Assembly: GCF_001898575.1 (NCBI RefSeq)
Contig: NZ_MKUD01000006.1
Location: 62,001 to 126,000, forward strand
Length of the DNA stretch: 64,000 bases
DNA from: Spirosoma sp. 48-14
GTDB lineage: Bacteria > Bacteroidota > Bacteroidia > Cytophagales > Spirosomataceae
Reading direction: 5' to 3'
Positions 7,441 to 17,731 of this stretch are shown here, in pieces. Numbering within the stretch: position 1 is the first letter of the stretch; every line of letters starts with the position of its first letter. The notes beneath the pieces were generated by a model. It was not told the DNA's origin. It made no database searches and saw only the letters and a list, made by a program, of their open reading frames with translations. Position numbers and translations under genes: made by a program.

Positions 7441-7448
7441 CAAAGGTA
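7441..7448 (-). promoter_or_regulatory. Bacteroidota -7 element TACCTTTG
   Basis: TACCTTTG on the minus strand matches the Bacteroidota -7 consensus TAnnTTTG. It lies 33 nt before the TrpF-like start codon, giving a predicted leader of about 26 nt. No clear -33 TTG at the expected spacing. Confidence 0.5.
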
Positions 7449-7557
7449 CGGACAACTCTGCATTGTCGTACTTCCTGCCATGTCAGATTGTTCTCAGCGG
7501 ACGATCATGCGCTAGGGGGATTTCTGAGAAAGGGTCACGTACCGTAATCAACCAGCC

Positions 7558-9483
7558 TTACTCATTAAAAAACTGGATAATAAAACCGCCTTTAGGCGCA
7601 AACGAGTACTGCCAGTTCGATGTGATCGGGTACGTTTCGGTTTTGAACGTCATCAATGGATTGTCGCCTTCCGTGATGACTCTGAATTTAGAGAACCCTT
7701 TTCCATAGCTGGCGAGGTTTAGTTTGACAGATTGTGGTTTGTTGGTGCCATTGATACCGACAATGTAGGAAAGACGATCCTTCTGGCGAGAGAGGATGAG
7801 TTGTTCACCTGGTTCAGCCACGATGCTTTGTGTGTTATCCCAGGTTGCGGGCATATCTTTTAGTAAGTTACGGACCGATGCCGGTAACGAATCAAATACC
7901 TCTTTGGAATCTGCAAAATGGATAATTCCGGACGTATAGATCATAGCCGTAGCCAGCTCATGAACCGCCGTATTCAACCGAGGGTATTTTCGGATGGTCA
8001 ACGCAAACGGGGTGTAGTCGGTAGGGCCTGCTACGTTTCGGGTGAAAGGCAATAAGGTGTTTTGCTCAGCGGCTTTCTCAGGATATCTGGGTTCATAAAA
8101 ATAACTTTCTGTTCCGAGAACAGCTTCGGCTGTCATAAAATTTGGCCAGGTTCTATGCCAGCCTCTCGGAACGGTTGTACCATGAAGGTTTACCAGCAAA
8201 TGCTCTCTGGCGGCATCTTCAAAAAGTGACTGAAAACACGACATCACCTCTTGCCGGTCTGAGCACCAGAAATCGATTTTAATTCCTTTAACGCCCATAG
8301 CCGCTAGTTCTTTGAACTGCTTTCTTCGTTTTTCTGGGTCGAAATAGGCTGCCGAATAGGCCCACACCATTGGTTTAATACCCTTAGAAACAGCTTGAGC
8401 GATAATTCCTCCTTCAGTGTTTGCTTTTTCCCAGCCAGCATCGAACAGGGTATACTCAAATCCAAAAGACTGGGCAAGCGTAGTGAATGCGTTATACGTT
8501 TCAGGTGAATGGTCTTCGGGATGAGACCACCAGGACCAGGTAGCCTTTCCCGGTTCGATCCAGGAGGCATCGTCAATTTTAGAGGCAGGAGCCAGGTCCG
8601 TTATGAAGGTTGAAAGCAGAATGTCTCCGGCCTGATCCCCAACAATAATGACCCTCCAGGGCATTGTCCAGGGAAGTGTAGAGACTGGTTGACTATTGTC
8701 ACTCAGAGGAAGTGTATATTTTTCGTCTTTTTCGGCAAAGGCAATTGTATAGAGGCCACCCTGCGAATTGGGTTGCAAATGGCAGCCCGGAAACGAGCCA
8801 TCCGTTCCCGACTCTGCCAGTAAAACCCAGTTTTTGCTATTGTTTACCTTAAACAGGGCAGGCATGCACCACCCTACAGATGGGTTGCGGGGCTTATTGA
8901 TTGAGTCTCCGGGATGTACTTTGAGGTAAAAATCTTCATAGCCTGGGGTGTACTTCCCTGCTTTGTTATAAGGCTGTAACCAACCCACCGCATTTTTTTC
9001 GATCTGAAACCCTGTGATTTCTGAGCGAATCATTCGCGTTTTTTTATTCTGATCCGGAAACCGATACCGGAAGGCAACGCCCTCATTTCCGGCCACTAAA
9101 TCAATGCTCATGAGCGCACCCGAATTGTTTTTAAAGGTTATGCTCTTGCTTTGAAATACATGATTGACCGTTTTGACATTGCCTACCGTCAACTCGTAGG
9201 ACTCTCTTCGTTCTTCAATAGCGGAAATGGTAACGACTGACAAGCCAGATGTGAAATTCTGATCGTCGCAGGTTAGCCCAAGCGGAGAATCGGCAATAAT
9301 TAGTTTATCTCGGCGGGTTACGTTATAGGACAATTCTCCTTTTGTATTCAGCGACAATGTGATTCTATTCGATCCCGACTTCGAACGTAAGTCCATCGAT
9401 TGGCCTGCTGCGTTCAAGCTACTGACTACAAAAGATATTCCGACTAAGAGGGTAAAGACATTGTACGTTAATCTGGCTTTCAT
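7558..9483 (-). CDS. Glycoside hydrolase family 97 (SusB-like alpha-glycosidase)
   Basis: 641 residues from ATG 9483 with a Sec signal peptide (KARLTYNVFTLLVGISF, ending near AAGQS). The family order is visible: N-terminal beta-sandwich (about 25-280), barrel with WSWWSHPEDHSPETY, FDAGWEK, GIKIDFWCSDRQEVM and LVNLHGTTVPRGWHRTWPN, then TAEAVLGTE and a C-terminal sandwich. GH97 enzymes are calcium-dependent exo-alpha-glucosidases or alpha-galactosidases of the periplasm or cell surface; the subtype cannot be fixed by eye. The gene begins at the end of the hybrid kinase gene, so the two form one unit. A second ATG lies at 9501. No SusC/SusD pair is present. Confidence 0.88.
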   Translation of the reverse strand: MKARLTYNVFTLLVGISFVVSSLNAAGQSMDLRSKSGSNRITLSLNTKGELSYNVTRRDKLIIADSPLGLTCDDQNFTSGLSVVTISAIEERRESYELTVGNVKTVNHVFQSKSITFKNNSGALMSIDLVAGNEGVAFRYRFPDQNKKTRMIRSEITGFQIEKNAVGWLQPYNKAGKYTPGYEDFYLKVHPGDSINKPRNPSVGWCMPALFKVNNSKNWVLLAESGTDGSFPGCHLQPNSQGGLYTIAFAEKDEKYTLPLSDNSQPVSTLPWTMPWRVIIVGDQAGDILLSTFITDLAPASKIDDASWIEPGKATWSWWSHPEDHSPETYNAFTTLAQSFGFEYTLFDAGWEKANTEGGIIAQAVSKGIKPMVWAYSAAYFDPEKRRKQFKELAAMGVKGIKIDFWCSDRQEVMSCFQSLFEDAAREHLLVNLHGTTVPRGWHRTWPNFMTAEAVLGTESYFYEPRYPEKAAEQNTLLPFTRNVAGPTDYTPFALTIRKYPRLNTAVHELATAMIYTSGIIHFADSKEVFDSLPASVRNLLKDMPATWDNTQSIVAEPGEQLILSRQKDRLSYIVGINGTNKPQSVKLNLASYGKGFSKFRVITEGDNPLMTFKTETYPITSNWQYSFAPKGGFIIQFFNE

Positions 9484-9504
9484 ATTGCGGTTTAGGAGCA
9501 TCAA

Positions 9505-12500
9505 TTAATTCGAGACAAAATTGTGTATCTGGTGAACGGGTAAAATAATCTGGAAAGTAGCTCCTTCACCTGGTCGGCTGAAAGCCCGTATATAGCCATG
9601 ATGGTTTTCGACGATCCGGCGGCAGATCGTCAGACCAATACCTGTTCCTTCATAGGTTTCTCGTCGGTGCAGTCGCTGGAACATACCGAAAATCTTCTCT
9701 ACATACTGCATGTCGAATCCAATACCGTTGTCTGTTACATTAATTGCCGTATAGTCATGGTCTGATAAGCCAAATTCAGTTCGCATCTGGTCTGTTATAG
9801 GACAGCTTTCTATGGTAACCTGAGGTGTGTGATTGCTGACGAATTTTAGTGCGTTGCTGATCAGATTTTGAAACAGTTGATGCAATTGTCCGGGAATACC
9901 ATCAATAATTGGCAAATTCCCGACTTCGATTAAGGCTTCCTTATCCTGGATAGTTATCTCCAGATCGTCCTGAATACGGGCAATAATGGCATTCAGATTT
10001 ACTGATTCAAACTGAGCATCCAGCCTTGAGAGTTTCGAGAGCCGTAATACATCATCGACCAGGGTTTGCATGCGAGCGGCTGCCCGAACAATTCGTATAA
10101 AATGATCCTGTTCGGAGGGCTCAAGCTTGCTGTCGAGCGAAGCCAGCAACAGGGTGCTGAAGGCCTGGATTTTACGGAGAGGTTCTTTCAGGTCATGGCT
10201 GGCTACCGATGCAAATTGCATAAGATCTAAATTGGACCGTTCGAGTTCCATATTCAGATTTTTCAACTCCCGAGTTCGATCGGCAACACGGCGTTCCAGC
10301 ACCTCGTTAGCTACTTTGCTGTCATGAATGTCGGTACATCCACCAATGTACCCCATAAAAGTGCCATTGGGGTCGAACCAGGGCTTTCCACGTTCGGCAA
10401 CCCATCGATATTCACCATCATGGCGCCGGAGCCGATAGTCCATGTAAAATTCCTGACGTGCATCGAATGAGGTTGTGTAGGTATTCATACAACGCTGGAA
10501 GTCATCAGGATGGACGCCCTGACTCCAGCCATTGCCAATTTCCTGATCCATCGTACGGCCAGTATAATCTAGCCAGCCTTTGTTGAAAAACGTATATTGC
10601 TTATCGACGCCTGAGATCCAGATAAGCACCGGAGCCGTATCGGCAATGGACCGAAACCGAATTTCGCTCTGACGAAGAATCGCTTCGGCCTGTTTTTGGT
10701 CGTTAATATCCGTAGCCGAACCAAACCATTTAACGATGGTACCCTCAGAATCTCTAACGGGTACCGATCGGCCCAGAAACCAACGATATTGCCCTGGCTG
10801 CCGATGGTCGGCAAAGCGGTATTCCATCTGAAACGGCTCGCCGGTTCGTATGCTGTTCGACCATAAGTCCAGGCAGCGTTTCTGATCATCGGGATGAATA
10901 ACATGAAGCCAGCCCTCATTGCCATAGGTGTCTTTTTCTAAACCCGTATAAATGTACCACTGCTGGTTATAGTAATCGGACGTGCCGTCGGGTCGGGCAG
11001 TCCAGACAATTTGTGGAATCAGATCGGCCAGTTGCTTAAACTGTCGCTGGCTTTCTTCAAGCTGAAGGCGAGCCTTTACCGATTCGGTGACTTCGTAGGC
11101 AACCATGATGATGCCCGTAATTTGCCCGACCGAATCAGTTAGCGGTTGAAACGAGTAGCTATAATAGCCAGTCGATAACTGGCCGTGCCGTATTAGTTCA
11201 ACGGGCTGCTCGGCTACCGTAAACGGTTCGCCCGACTGGAAAACCTGGTTGAGCACCAGGCCGACTCCCTGAGCGATCAGTTCGGGAAAGACATTAGGAA
11301 ACGAGTGCCCAACCAATTGGTTTTCCTGACGGTCGGTTAAGGCCAGATAGAGATCGTTGGCGAGGGTAAAAATATGCTGAGGGCCTTCGACAATGGCAAT
11401 CGCAACGGGGGCCTGTCGGAATAAGTGCCTAAGTTTTTGCTGAGTTTCCTGTCGAGCCTGGGCTAATTTTAATTGCGATTGGACGCGGACCAGCAGCTCG
11501 TTGGCCGAGAAGGGCTTGGTCAGGTAATCGTCGGCTCCAGCGGCATAACCGTTGAGGGTTGATTCCTCCCCCGCTCTGGCCGACAGGAGCATCACTGGAA
11601 TATGAGCAGTTTGTGGATTTTGCTTAAGGATTTTCAGGAGTTCAGTCCCATCCAGATTAGGCATCATGATGTCCGACAGAAGTAGATCTGGTTGTCGGCG
11701 CTGAATGGCTTCGAGAGCTTCACGACCATCAGTAACTGTATCTATAGTATAGTGTGGGCTAAGTAACCGATGAATATAGGCACGCATATCGGCATTGTCG
11801 TCGGCCAGTAGTATACGCTTAGTATTGTGATCGGTTATGGATGGTGAGGGCTCGTTTGTGGTTGATTGATTATCTGGCACTGTGGGAAGCATCAGATTGG
11901 CATCGGCAACAAACAAACTGGCACTACCTGTCGATGCCTGTTCAGGTGCTATTGACTGTCGTGCCTGATGAACAGGAATCTGTACACAGAATGTACTACC
12001 CCGATCCAATTCACTACTAACCTGTATAGTACCACCATGTAGTTCGACCAGTTCATGAACGAGGGCCAGGCCAATACCCGTACCCTCAAACGATCGCCCC
12101 TGCGACCCTTCCACCCGGTGAAATCGTTCGAACAGCCGAGGCAGGTCAGCAGCAGGGATCCCTACGCCTGTATCGTTTACGGTTAGTCGTATGCGGTTGT
12201 TTGGTAAGTTGACCAACCGGACGGTGATGGTGCCCTTTAGGGTAAATTTGAATGCATTGGATAAGAGATTCAGAACAATTTTTTCCCACATATTCCGATC
12301 TACATCCACTAATTCGGGCAGGGGTTCGGCATCTACCACTAGCTGCATACCCGCCTTCTCGATAACAGACCGGAAATTACTGGCAAGATCCGTCGTAAAT
12401 GTCGAAAGATCGGTGGGGGTAAATGTAGCCTGGAGCCGGCCACTTTCCAGACGGCTGAAATCAAGCAATGTATTGACTAGCCGAAGTAAGCGCTGTGCGT

Positions 12501-13698
12501 TTCGGTGAGTAGCTTCTACCTGCGTTTGCTGATGAATAGGTAACGGATGGTTTACATCCTGAAGCAATTCTTCCAAAGGCCCCAGTATCAGCGTGAGTGG
12601 TGTACGGAGTTCGTGGCTTATGTTGCTGAAAAACAGTGATTTGGCCTTGTTTAGCTCGGCTAGCTGTTCAATTCGTTGTCGTTCTTCTTCGGCTGCCTGG
12701 CTTTGCTGGATGGCTGTTGCGACCTGATTGGCAACCAACTCGTAAAACGTCCGGTAATTTGCGTCGAGGGGCCGGGTAGGATTAACGCCCGCTACCAATA
12801 GACCAATCGTTTTTTGCGTGCCGGGAGCGATCAAAGGCAAAACCATGGCCTGCGTAATGGGCTGCCCGGCCGGTCCAGGGCTCAACCCTTCGCTGTTTGT
12901 CCATGAACTAACGATTGCTTTCCCCTGCTCTACAACATCCATCAACGGAAGGTTTAGCGGGTAAGAAGTAGAGCCGTTAAGGTTTGCTATAGACGTGCTG
13001 AAGTGACCGTTGTAAGCTGGTAGACGAACGGCCTGCTCTAGGTACAGTGCTTTCGTATCGGCATGGGTCAGGTAGAGTAGGGCAAAGGGAATGTCATCGG
13101 GATTTTGATAAATAGTTTGAGCGGCTGAAGCGCAGGCACTGCGGGTTGTTCGCTCCGTCAATACATTACTGGCCAGAGCCGACAGGGTTGCCAGTCGGCG
13201 CGTGTTCAGGTTTTGGGCTGTTACTTCAGTGTTAGGGCAAAAGAGACCTGTTACCTGGCCAGTTTCGTCACGGATAGGGCTATACGAGAACGAATAGAAG
13301 GTTTCTTCCAGGAATCCACCTCGGTTCATAAATAAACGTACATCATCGACGAACGAGGATTCGCCCTGCTGGAAAACCTTACTGGCCAACGGTCCACAAA
13401 AATCCCATATTTCTTCCCATACGGTTGCTGCTGGTTTACCTAATGCCCAGGGGTGTTTGGCTAGACTCAGTACAGGAATGTAGGCATCATTGTACAGAAA
13501 CGTGGCCTTGGGCCCCCACCCAATCCAGACTGGCTGTCGTGTATTGAGCATTAGGTTCGTGGCCGTTTTAAGGCTTTGTGGCCACTGGTCAATAGGGCCC
13601 AATGGAGTTTCGGCCCAGTTGAAGGTGCGAATAAGCGCGGCTGTTTCACCCCCTCCAGCCAAGAAATCAGTTTCCGCAGTATTCGGGGGCGTTATCAT
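9505..13698 (-). CDS. Hybrid sensor histidine kinase with two kinase cores
   Basis: 1397 residues, no signal peptide or membrane helix seen. Order: PAS-like domain (about 25-165), GAF (170-340), HisKA with SNISHELRTPLTLIL (His near 361), HATPase, receiver with SDIMMPNLDG (Asp near 672), three PAS/PAC domains (about 760-1110), a second HisKA of the phytochrome/bacteriophytochrome type with ASHDLKEPLRK (His near 1167), and a C-terminal HATPase with NGIGFD and GTGIGL. Two complete transmitter cores around a central receiver suggest an internal phosphorelay, though a partner regulator may be elsewhere. Soluble PAS/GAF inputs imply sensing of light, redox or a small ligand. GH97 follows with no gap. 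Confidence 0.9.
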   Translation of the reverse strand: MITPPNTAETDFLAGGGETAALIRTFNWAETPLGPIDQWPQSLKTATNLMLNTRQPVWIGWGPKATFLYNDAYIPVLSLAKHPWALGKPAATVWEEIWDFCGPLASKVFQQGESSFVDDVRLFMNRGGFLEETFYSFSYSPIRDETGQVTGLFCPNTEVTAQNLNTRRLATLSALASNVLTERTTRSACASAAQTIYQNPDDIPFALLYLTHADTKALYLEQAVRLPAYNGHFSTSIANLNGSTSYPLNLPLMDVVEQGKAIVSSWTNSEGLSPGPAGQPITQAMVLPLIAPGTQKTIGLLVAGVNPTRPLDANYRTFYELVANQVATAIQQSQAAEEERQRIEQLAELNKAKSLFFSNISHELRTPLTLILGPLEELLQDVNHPLPIHQQTQVEATHRNAQRLLRLVNTLLDFSRLESGRLQATFTPTDLSTFTTDLASNFRSVIEKAGMQLVVDAEPLPELVDVDRNMWEKIVLNLLSNAFKFTLKGTITVRLVNLPNNRIRLTVNDTGVGIPAADLPRLFERFHRVEGSQGRSFEGTGIGLALVHELVELHGGTIQVSSELDRGSTFCVQIPVHQARQSIAPEQASTGSASLFVADANLMLPTVPDNQSTTNEPSPSITDHNTKRILLADDNADMRAYIHRLLSPHYTIDTVTDGREALEAIQRRQPDLLLSDIMMPNLDGTELLKILKQNPQTAHIPVMLLSARAGEESTLNGYAAGADDYLTKPFSANELLVRVQSQLKLAQARQETQQKLRHLFRQAPVAIAIVEGPQHIFTLANDLYLALTDRQENQLVGHSFPNVFPELIAQGVGLVLNQVFQSGEPFTVAEQPVELIRHGQLSTGYYSYSFQPLTDSVGQITGIIMVAYEVTESVKARLQLEESQRQFKQLADLIPQIVWTARPDGTSDYYNQQWYIYTGLEKDTYGNEGWLHVIHPDDQKRCLDLWSNSIRTGEPFQMEYRFADHRQPGQYRWFLGRSVPVRDSEGTIVKWFGSATDINDQKQAEAILRQSEIRFRSIADTAPVLIWISGVDKQYTFFNKGWLDYTGRTMDQEIGNGWSQGVHPDDFQRCMNTYTTSFDARQEFYMDYRLRRHDGEYRWVAERGKPWFDPNGTFMGYIGGCTDIHDSKVANEVLERRVADRTRELKNLNMELERSNLDLMQFASVASHDLKEPLRKIQAFSTLLLASLDSKLEPSEQDHFIRIVRAAARMQTLVDDVLRLSKLSRLDAQFESVNLNAIIARIQDDLEITIQDKEALIEVGNLPIIDGIPGQLHQLFQNLISNALKFVSNHTPQVTIESCPITDQMRTEFGLSDHDYTAINVTDNGIGFDMQYVEKIFGMFQRLHRRETYEGTGIGLTICRRIVENHHGYIRAFSRPGEGATFQIILPVHQIHNFVSN

Positions 13699-13929
13699 TG
13701 AAAAGTAAGTTTAGTAGGTTGAGCCAAATCACTTGTAAAAATACACTATTTGGCTACTCTTTTGTTAATAAAACTAAGTGTGAAGCTAGTTGCTCACAAT
13801 CAGCTTGTTGTAAGTGAACCGCTTTAGCCTGAGCGCGTGTAGATGACCTACAGAACCGGGGAAATGTAGTAACCACGCCAGTCTGCTTTCCGGAAAGGTG
13901 TTATTTTGCTGTCTGATACGTAGCAGAGG

Positions 13930-15813
13930 ATGTGCCCAATTGTTCGTTTACTTGTCTTATTCACCTTTTTGGCTGCTTCCCTTCCCCAAAAGCGTGCCGA
14001 TATGGGTGATGGACAGACCATTTACAATCGGTTTTTGGCCGATAAGGTACGATTTCACGAGCAGGTGAACAGGTTGGCTATGCATGTTCAGGCCAATGCT
14101 CCAGTCGATTCGTTGCGGTTGGCGTTTGAACAAAGTCGATTGGCATATAAACGGATTGAGTGGCTGCTCGAATATTATCAGCCTGTACTGGCAGGGCGCG
14201 TTAATGGCCCTCCAATAGTGGAAGTGGAGGATGACGATCCAGCGCAAACGCCCATTCGGCCAGTTGGGTTGCAAGTGATTGAACCCTATTTATTTCCTGA
14301 GTATGATCCGACGCAGAACGATAGTCTGTTGTATGAACTGAACAAATTATTAACGTATTCGTCCCGGCTGGAGCAAGGTATTCCGGGCGATCGCATAACG
14401 GACTCCGATTGTTGGGAGGCCGTCCGTCAGCAACTTTTCCGTATCCAGACCTTAGGGATAACTGGGTATGATGCCCCTGAGGCCCGAACCGGAATTGTTG
14501 AAGCACTTGCTTCTTTCCAGACGCTTCAGGCGATTATCCTGCCTTACTCCAGGCATCTTACCAAATCAATGGCCGCTCAACTGGAAGGACGATGGCAAAT
14601 GGCTATTAGGATGCTGCAACAGGCACATGATTTTACCAGCTTCGACCGGGTTTCGTTTATCCGAAATGGCTTGTATCCCTTGTGTCAAGTGCTGCAGCAG
14701 GCACGGCAGTCGTTAGGAATTTTGCCCGCTTCCAGTGGCCGGTTTCTATCTCCTCGGGTTGCTACCTTGTCCGATTCCGGCGCTTTCCGAACGGATTACC
14801 TGATCAATTTTGGTGATTTTGCCACTACTCCGCAGAAGGTCGCATTGGGAAGAACGCTATTTTTCGATCCGCTATTGTCGGGCAACAATGCCCGAAGTTG
14901 TGCGTCCTGTCACCAGCCTGAACGTGCCTTTACCGACGGACGGCGAAAAAGCCGGGCTTTTGGTAGCTTGATGAAACGTGTAAAGCGAAATGCGCCGACT
15001 TTGTTGAATGCTGGCCTGCAAAACGTTCAGTTTTACGATTCGAGGGTTACGTACCTGGAAGATCAGGCTCATGATGTACTTAAAAATTCCGACGAGATGC
15101 ACAGCTCGTCGGACGAAGTAGCGCAAAAATTAGGGAGTAGCTCAGCCTACAGATCCTGGTTTGCAGCTACTTTTCCGACGGGATTGACGGGGTATAATGT
15201 GCGCAATGCATTAGCCTGTTACGTTCGAAGTTTGACGAGCCTCAATGCCCGCCCGGACCGCTATCTGCGTGGCGAACCTGTAACGCTGTCGACTGACGAA
15301 CTGACGGGTTTTAATCTATTTATGGGAAAAGGTCGTTGTGCTACCTGTCATTTTTTTCCGATTTATAATGGATTTATACCTCCTCACTACGAAAAGACGG
15401 AGAGTGAGATCATCGGGGTCCCACAAAAGGCCAGCACCCGTAAAGCGAAGCTTGATACTGATCCGGGAAAGTTTTCGACGTATCAAAAAAACATCCATCG
15501 GTATGCGTTCAAAACCCCAACCATTCGTAATGTGGCATTGACCGCTCCGTATATGCATAATGGGGTGTATCAGACGTTGGAGCAGGTTGTTGATTTCTAT
15601 AATCGTGGGGGAGGTCGCGGAATAGGTATTCAACTGGAAAGCCAAACGTTGTCCGGCGAACCGCTTCACCTAAGCAGTGGCGAGCAAAAAGCCCTCGTTG
15701 CCTTTATGAAAGCCCTGACTGATACAACGGCGCTTACCCAACGACCTGCCCGTTTACCGGAGATTGACGGCAATAAGGCCTTGAATCATCGACAGATTGG
15801 TGGCCGATATTAA
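13930..15813 (+). CDS. Di-haem cytochrome c peroxidase (MauG/CcpA family) with helical N-terminal domain
   Basis: 627 residues with an N-terminal signal segment (IVRLLVLFTFLAAS). Residues about 35-270 are a helical region resembling the imelysin-like domain found in front of some Bacteroidota peroxidases. The C-terminal 340 residues form the peroxidase: first haem motif CASCHQPERAFTDGR (about residue 323), second CATCHFFPIYNGF (about 469), then TPTIRNVALTAPYMHNGV, which provides a distal ligand segment. The expected role is periplasmic H2O2 reduction or MauG-like oxidation of a partner. It is divergent from the hybrid kinase; the 231-bp gap should hold both promoters. Confidence 0.85.
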   Translation: MCPIVRLLVLFTFLAASLPQKRADMGDGQTIYNRFLADKVRFHEQVNRLAMHVQANAPVDSLRLAFEQSRLAYKRIEWLLEYYQPVLAGRVNGPPIVEVEDDDPAQTPIRPVGLQVIEPYLFPEYDPTQNDSLLYELNKLLTYSSRLEQGIPGDRITDSDCWEAVRQQLFRIQTLGITGYDAPEARTGIVEALASFQTLQAIILPYSRHLTKSMAAQLEGRWQMAIRMLQQAHDFTSFDRVSFIRNGLYPLCQVLQQARQSLGILPASSGRFLSPRVATLSDSGAFRTDYLINFGDFATTPQKVALGRTLFFDPLLSGNNARSCASCHQPERAFTDGRRKSRAFGSLMKRVKRNAPTLLNAGLQNVQFYDSRVTYLEDQAHDVLKNSDEMHSSSDEVAQKLGSSSAYRSWFAATFPTGLTGYNVRNALACYVRSLTSLNARPDRYLRGEPVTLSTDELTGFNLFMGKGRCATCHFFPIYNGFIPPHYEKTESEIIGVPQKASTRKAKLDTDPGKFSTYQKNIHRYAFKTPTIRNVALTAPYMHNGVYQTLEQVVDFYNRGGGRGIGIQLESQTLSGEPLHLSSGEQKALVAFMKALTDTTALTQRPARLPEIDGNKALNHRQIGGRY

Positions 15814-15853
15814 GCTGTTTTCTTTTACTACCAGATGTTGGGAGAGCAAAATA

Positions 15854-17626
15854 TCACTGATTGACCCAAAGTTTTGCCTGATTCCCCAGTTGCAGCTTAC
15901 TTCCTGGATCGTAGATTATTTTCTGAGCGTGCCCTTCGGTATTGTCAGGGAGGCTCACCAGATGTTTTAGCTGTAAAACATCAGCCTTTGTAGGAAGCCG
16001 ATTGCCTGACCAGATAGATGAGTCGTTCCAGTTTCCAGCTTTCATTGTAAACATCATGTCTGAGCTGAGTACGGTATATACATCCTGAACACAGTTTTTG
16101 CTGTCACGAACTATGTACGTGGCTGTTGCCCCTGGTGTTGGCGTGATTGTGACTGAGCGACTAGTTGCTGAAAAGGCACTATTGGCAGAGTTACTCCATT
16201 GATAGTCGCTGATAAATGAGGCTGTGAGTGTTATTGACTGGCTGGTAGGAATCGTTATTGTTTGTGTTAGGCCGACATCTTTCATCACCGTAAATTGATC
16301 GCCAATAGTGTAGGTTGATCCATTCGGTTGAATAAATTTTGCGTCGAGTCGGTTGTCTTCTACTTCGAAATAAAACGCCCCGCCGGTTGTTCGCTGTGTT
16401 GACACCATAACAGGATGCGGGTTTAAGTTTTGGTTATAGCCCAATGCGCCGGATGAACCCGCAACAACATACATCGTTCCCTGTTTTTTTCGGGCAGATG
16501 TGCTTTTGTAGGCGCACGAACTGGCGGAACCATCGTAACGGCCTGTGCTATTGTCTTTGGGGTAAATGTAGGTGGACGGGCTCGCTGTAAAATCGCTCAT
16601 AGGGCCATATTGATCATGAAGCGGATAGGATCGTTCATAAACATGGCTGTGGCCCATCATGACTATATCGACCCCAAATCGTTCGAGAATAGGATTGATA
16701 CGCTGACGAATAGCAATCAGATCCGGTTCGGTTTCTGAATTATGATTTCCTTGTGTATACGGGGGAAAATGCATGTATACAATTTTCCATTTCTGCGTAG
16801 TAGCTGCCAGGTCCTGTTTCAGCCAGACAGCCTGTGGGTGATTAGTTGTATCAGCGTAAAAACGAATGTCGCTTCCATTAACGTTACGGGTGCCATAGCC
16901 ATCGAGCATCACAAAATGAATGGGGCCGTAGTCGAACGAATACCACTCTTTGGTACCAGAGGCAATACCCCCACTTTCAGCTTTGGTGGGCAGACTGAAA
17001 ATAGAGAAGTAAGGAATAGTATGCGAAGCTTGCAGGGTTGGGTTATTGCTGTAGTCATGGTTGCCAGGTACAGCATACAGCATGGCATTTTTCATCAGGT
17101 TGGCTTGGTAAGGAGCAAAAAAATTTACCTGATACGATGCATCGTCGCCGTCGTAAGAGTTGTCGCCAATTAGCATCCAGAGGTCGGTGGTCGTGTTTCC
17201 ACGAAAGTTTAAAAACGCGTCCCGAACATTCGTCTGGTTGTTGTTGGGATTCATGCCAGCATCACCAAACGAAACAACCCGAATTTTACGCTTTGTTGTT
17301 TTTTGGGGGGCCGTCAGAAAATAATTATCTGTTCCCTGTTGTAATACCTGCTCGGAAGTACCAATACCGTAAAAGTACTGTGTATCAGGATTTAAACCCG
17401 TTAGTCGAATTTCGTGCTCAGTTGTGCTGGCCGACTCCGTTACACTATTGGTAAAGTTACCCGCCGAAAGCCCGTATAAGACTCGACCAACTGTTGGTAC
17501 GTCAGTTCGCCATCGGATTGAAACGGCAGTCTGACTTCCAAGCTGCAAATAAGGACCACGTGTAATGGTCTGGGCTACTGCTGATGTGTATAGCAGACAT
17601 AGCCAAAAAACTAAACGTATTCGCAT
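15854..17626 (-). CDS. Purple-acid-type metallophosphoesterase, secreted
   Basis: 590 residues from ATG 17626 with signal peptide MRIRLVFWLCLLYTSAVA. An N-terminal fibronectin-III-like domain of the purple acid phosphatase type contains RGPYLQLGSQTAVSIRWRTD and LTGLNPDTQYFYGI. The catalytic domain holds the dinuclear metal motifs: FGDAG, GDNSYDGDD, GNHDYSN, MHFPPYTQGNH and GHSHVYERSYPL. The last 150 residues contain a PKD/SprB-like beta segment and a C-terminal GNWNDSSIW..LPTKAD module common in secreted Bacteroidota proteins. It probably releases phosphate from organic phosphoesters outside the inner membrane. An earlier in-frame ATG (17662) would precede the signal peptide and was rejected. 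Confidence 0.85.
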   Translation of the reverse strand: MRIRLVFWLCLLYTSAVAQTITRGPYLQLGSQTAVSIRWRTDVPTVGRVLYGLSAGNFTNSVTESASTTEHEIRLTGLNPDTQYFYGIGTSEQVLQQGTDNYFLTAPQKTTKRKIRVVSFGDAGMNPNNNQTNVRDAFLNFRGNTTTDLWMLIGDNSYDGDDASYQVNFFAPYQANLMKNAMLYAVPGNHDYSNNPTLQASHTIPYFSIFSLPTKAESGGIASGTKEWYSFDYGPIHFVMLDGYGTRNVNGSDIRFYADTTNHPQAVWLKQDLAATTQKWKIVYMHFPPYTQGNHNSETEPDLIAIRQRINPILERFGVDIVMMGHSHVYERSYPLHDQYGPMSDFTASPSTYIYPKDNSTGRYDGSASSCAYKSTSARKKQGTMYVVAGSSGALGYNQNLNPHPVMVSTQRTTGGAFYFEVEDNRLDAKFIQPNGSTYTIGDQFTVMKDVGLTQTITIPTSQSITLTASFISDYQWSNSANSAFSATSRSVTITPTPGATATYIVRDSKNCVQDVYTVLSSDMMFTMKAGNWNDSSIWSGNRLPTKADVLQLKHLVSLPDNTEGHAQKIIYDPGSKLQLGNQAKLWVNQ

Positions 17627-17731
17627 ACACCAACCATTCAGGCAGCCGTATTCGCCGGCCACTCCTGGATTTTTTCGCTAAGATGTTTTTAAATGGGAAG
17701 GTGTTGGGTCACTAAACTCGTTGGCGAACGC

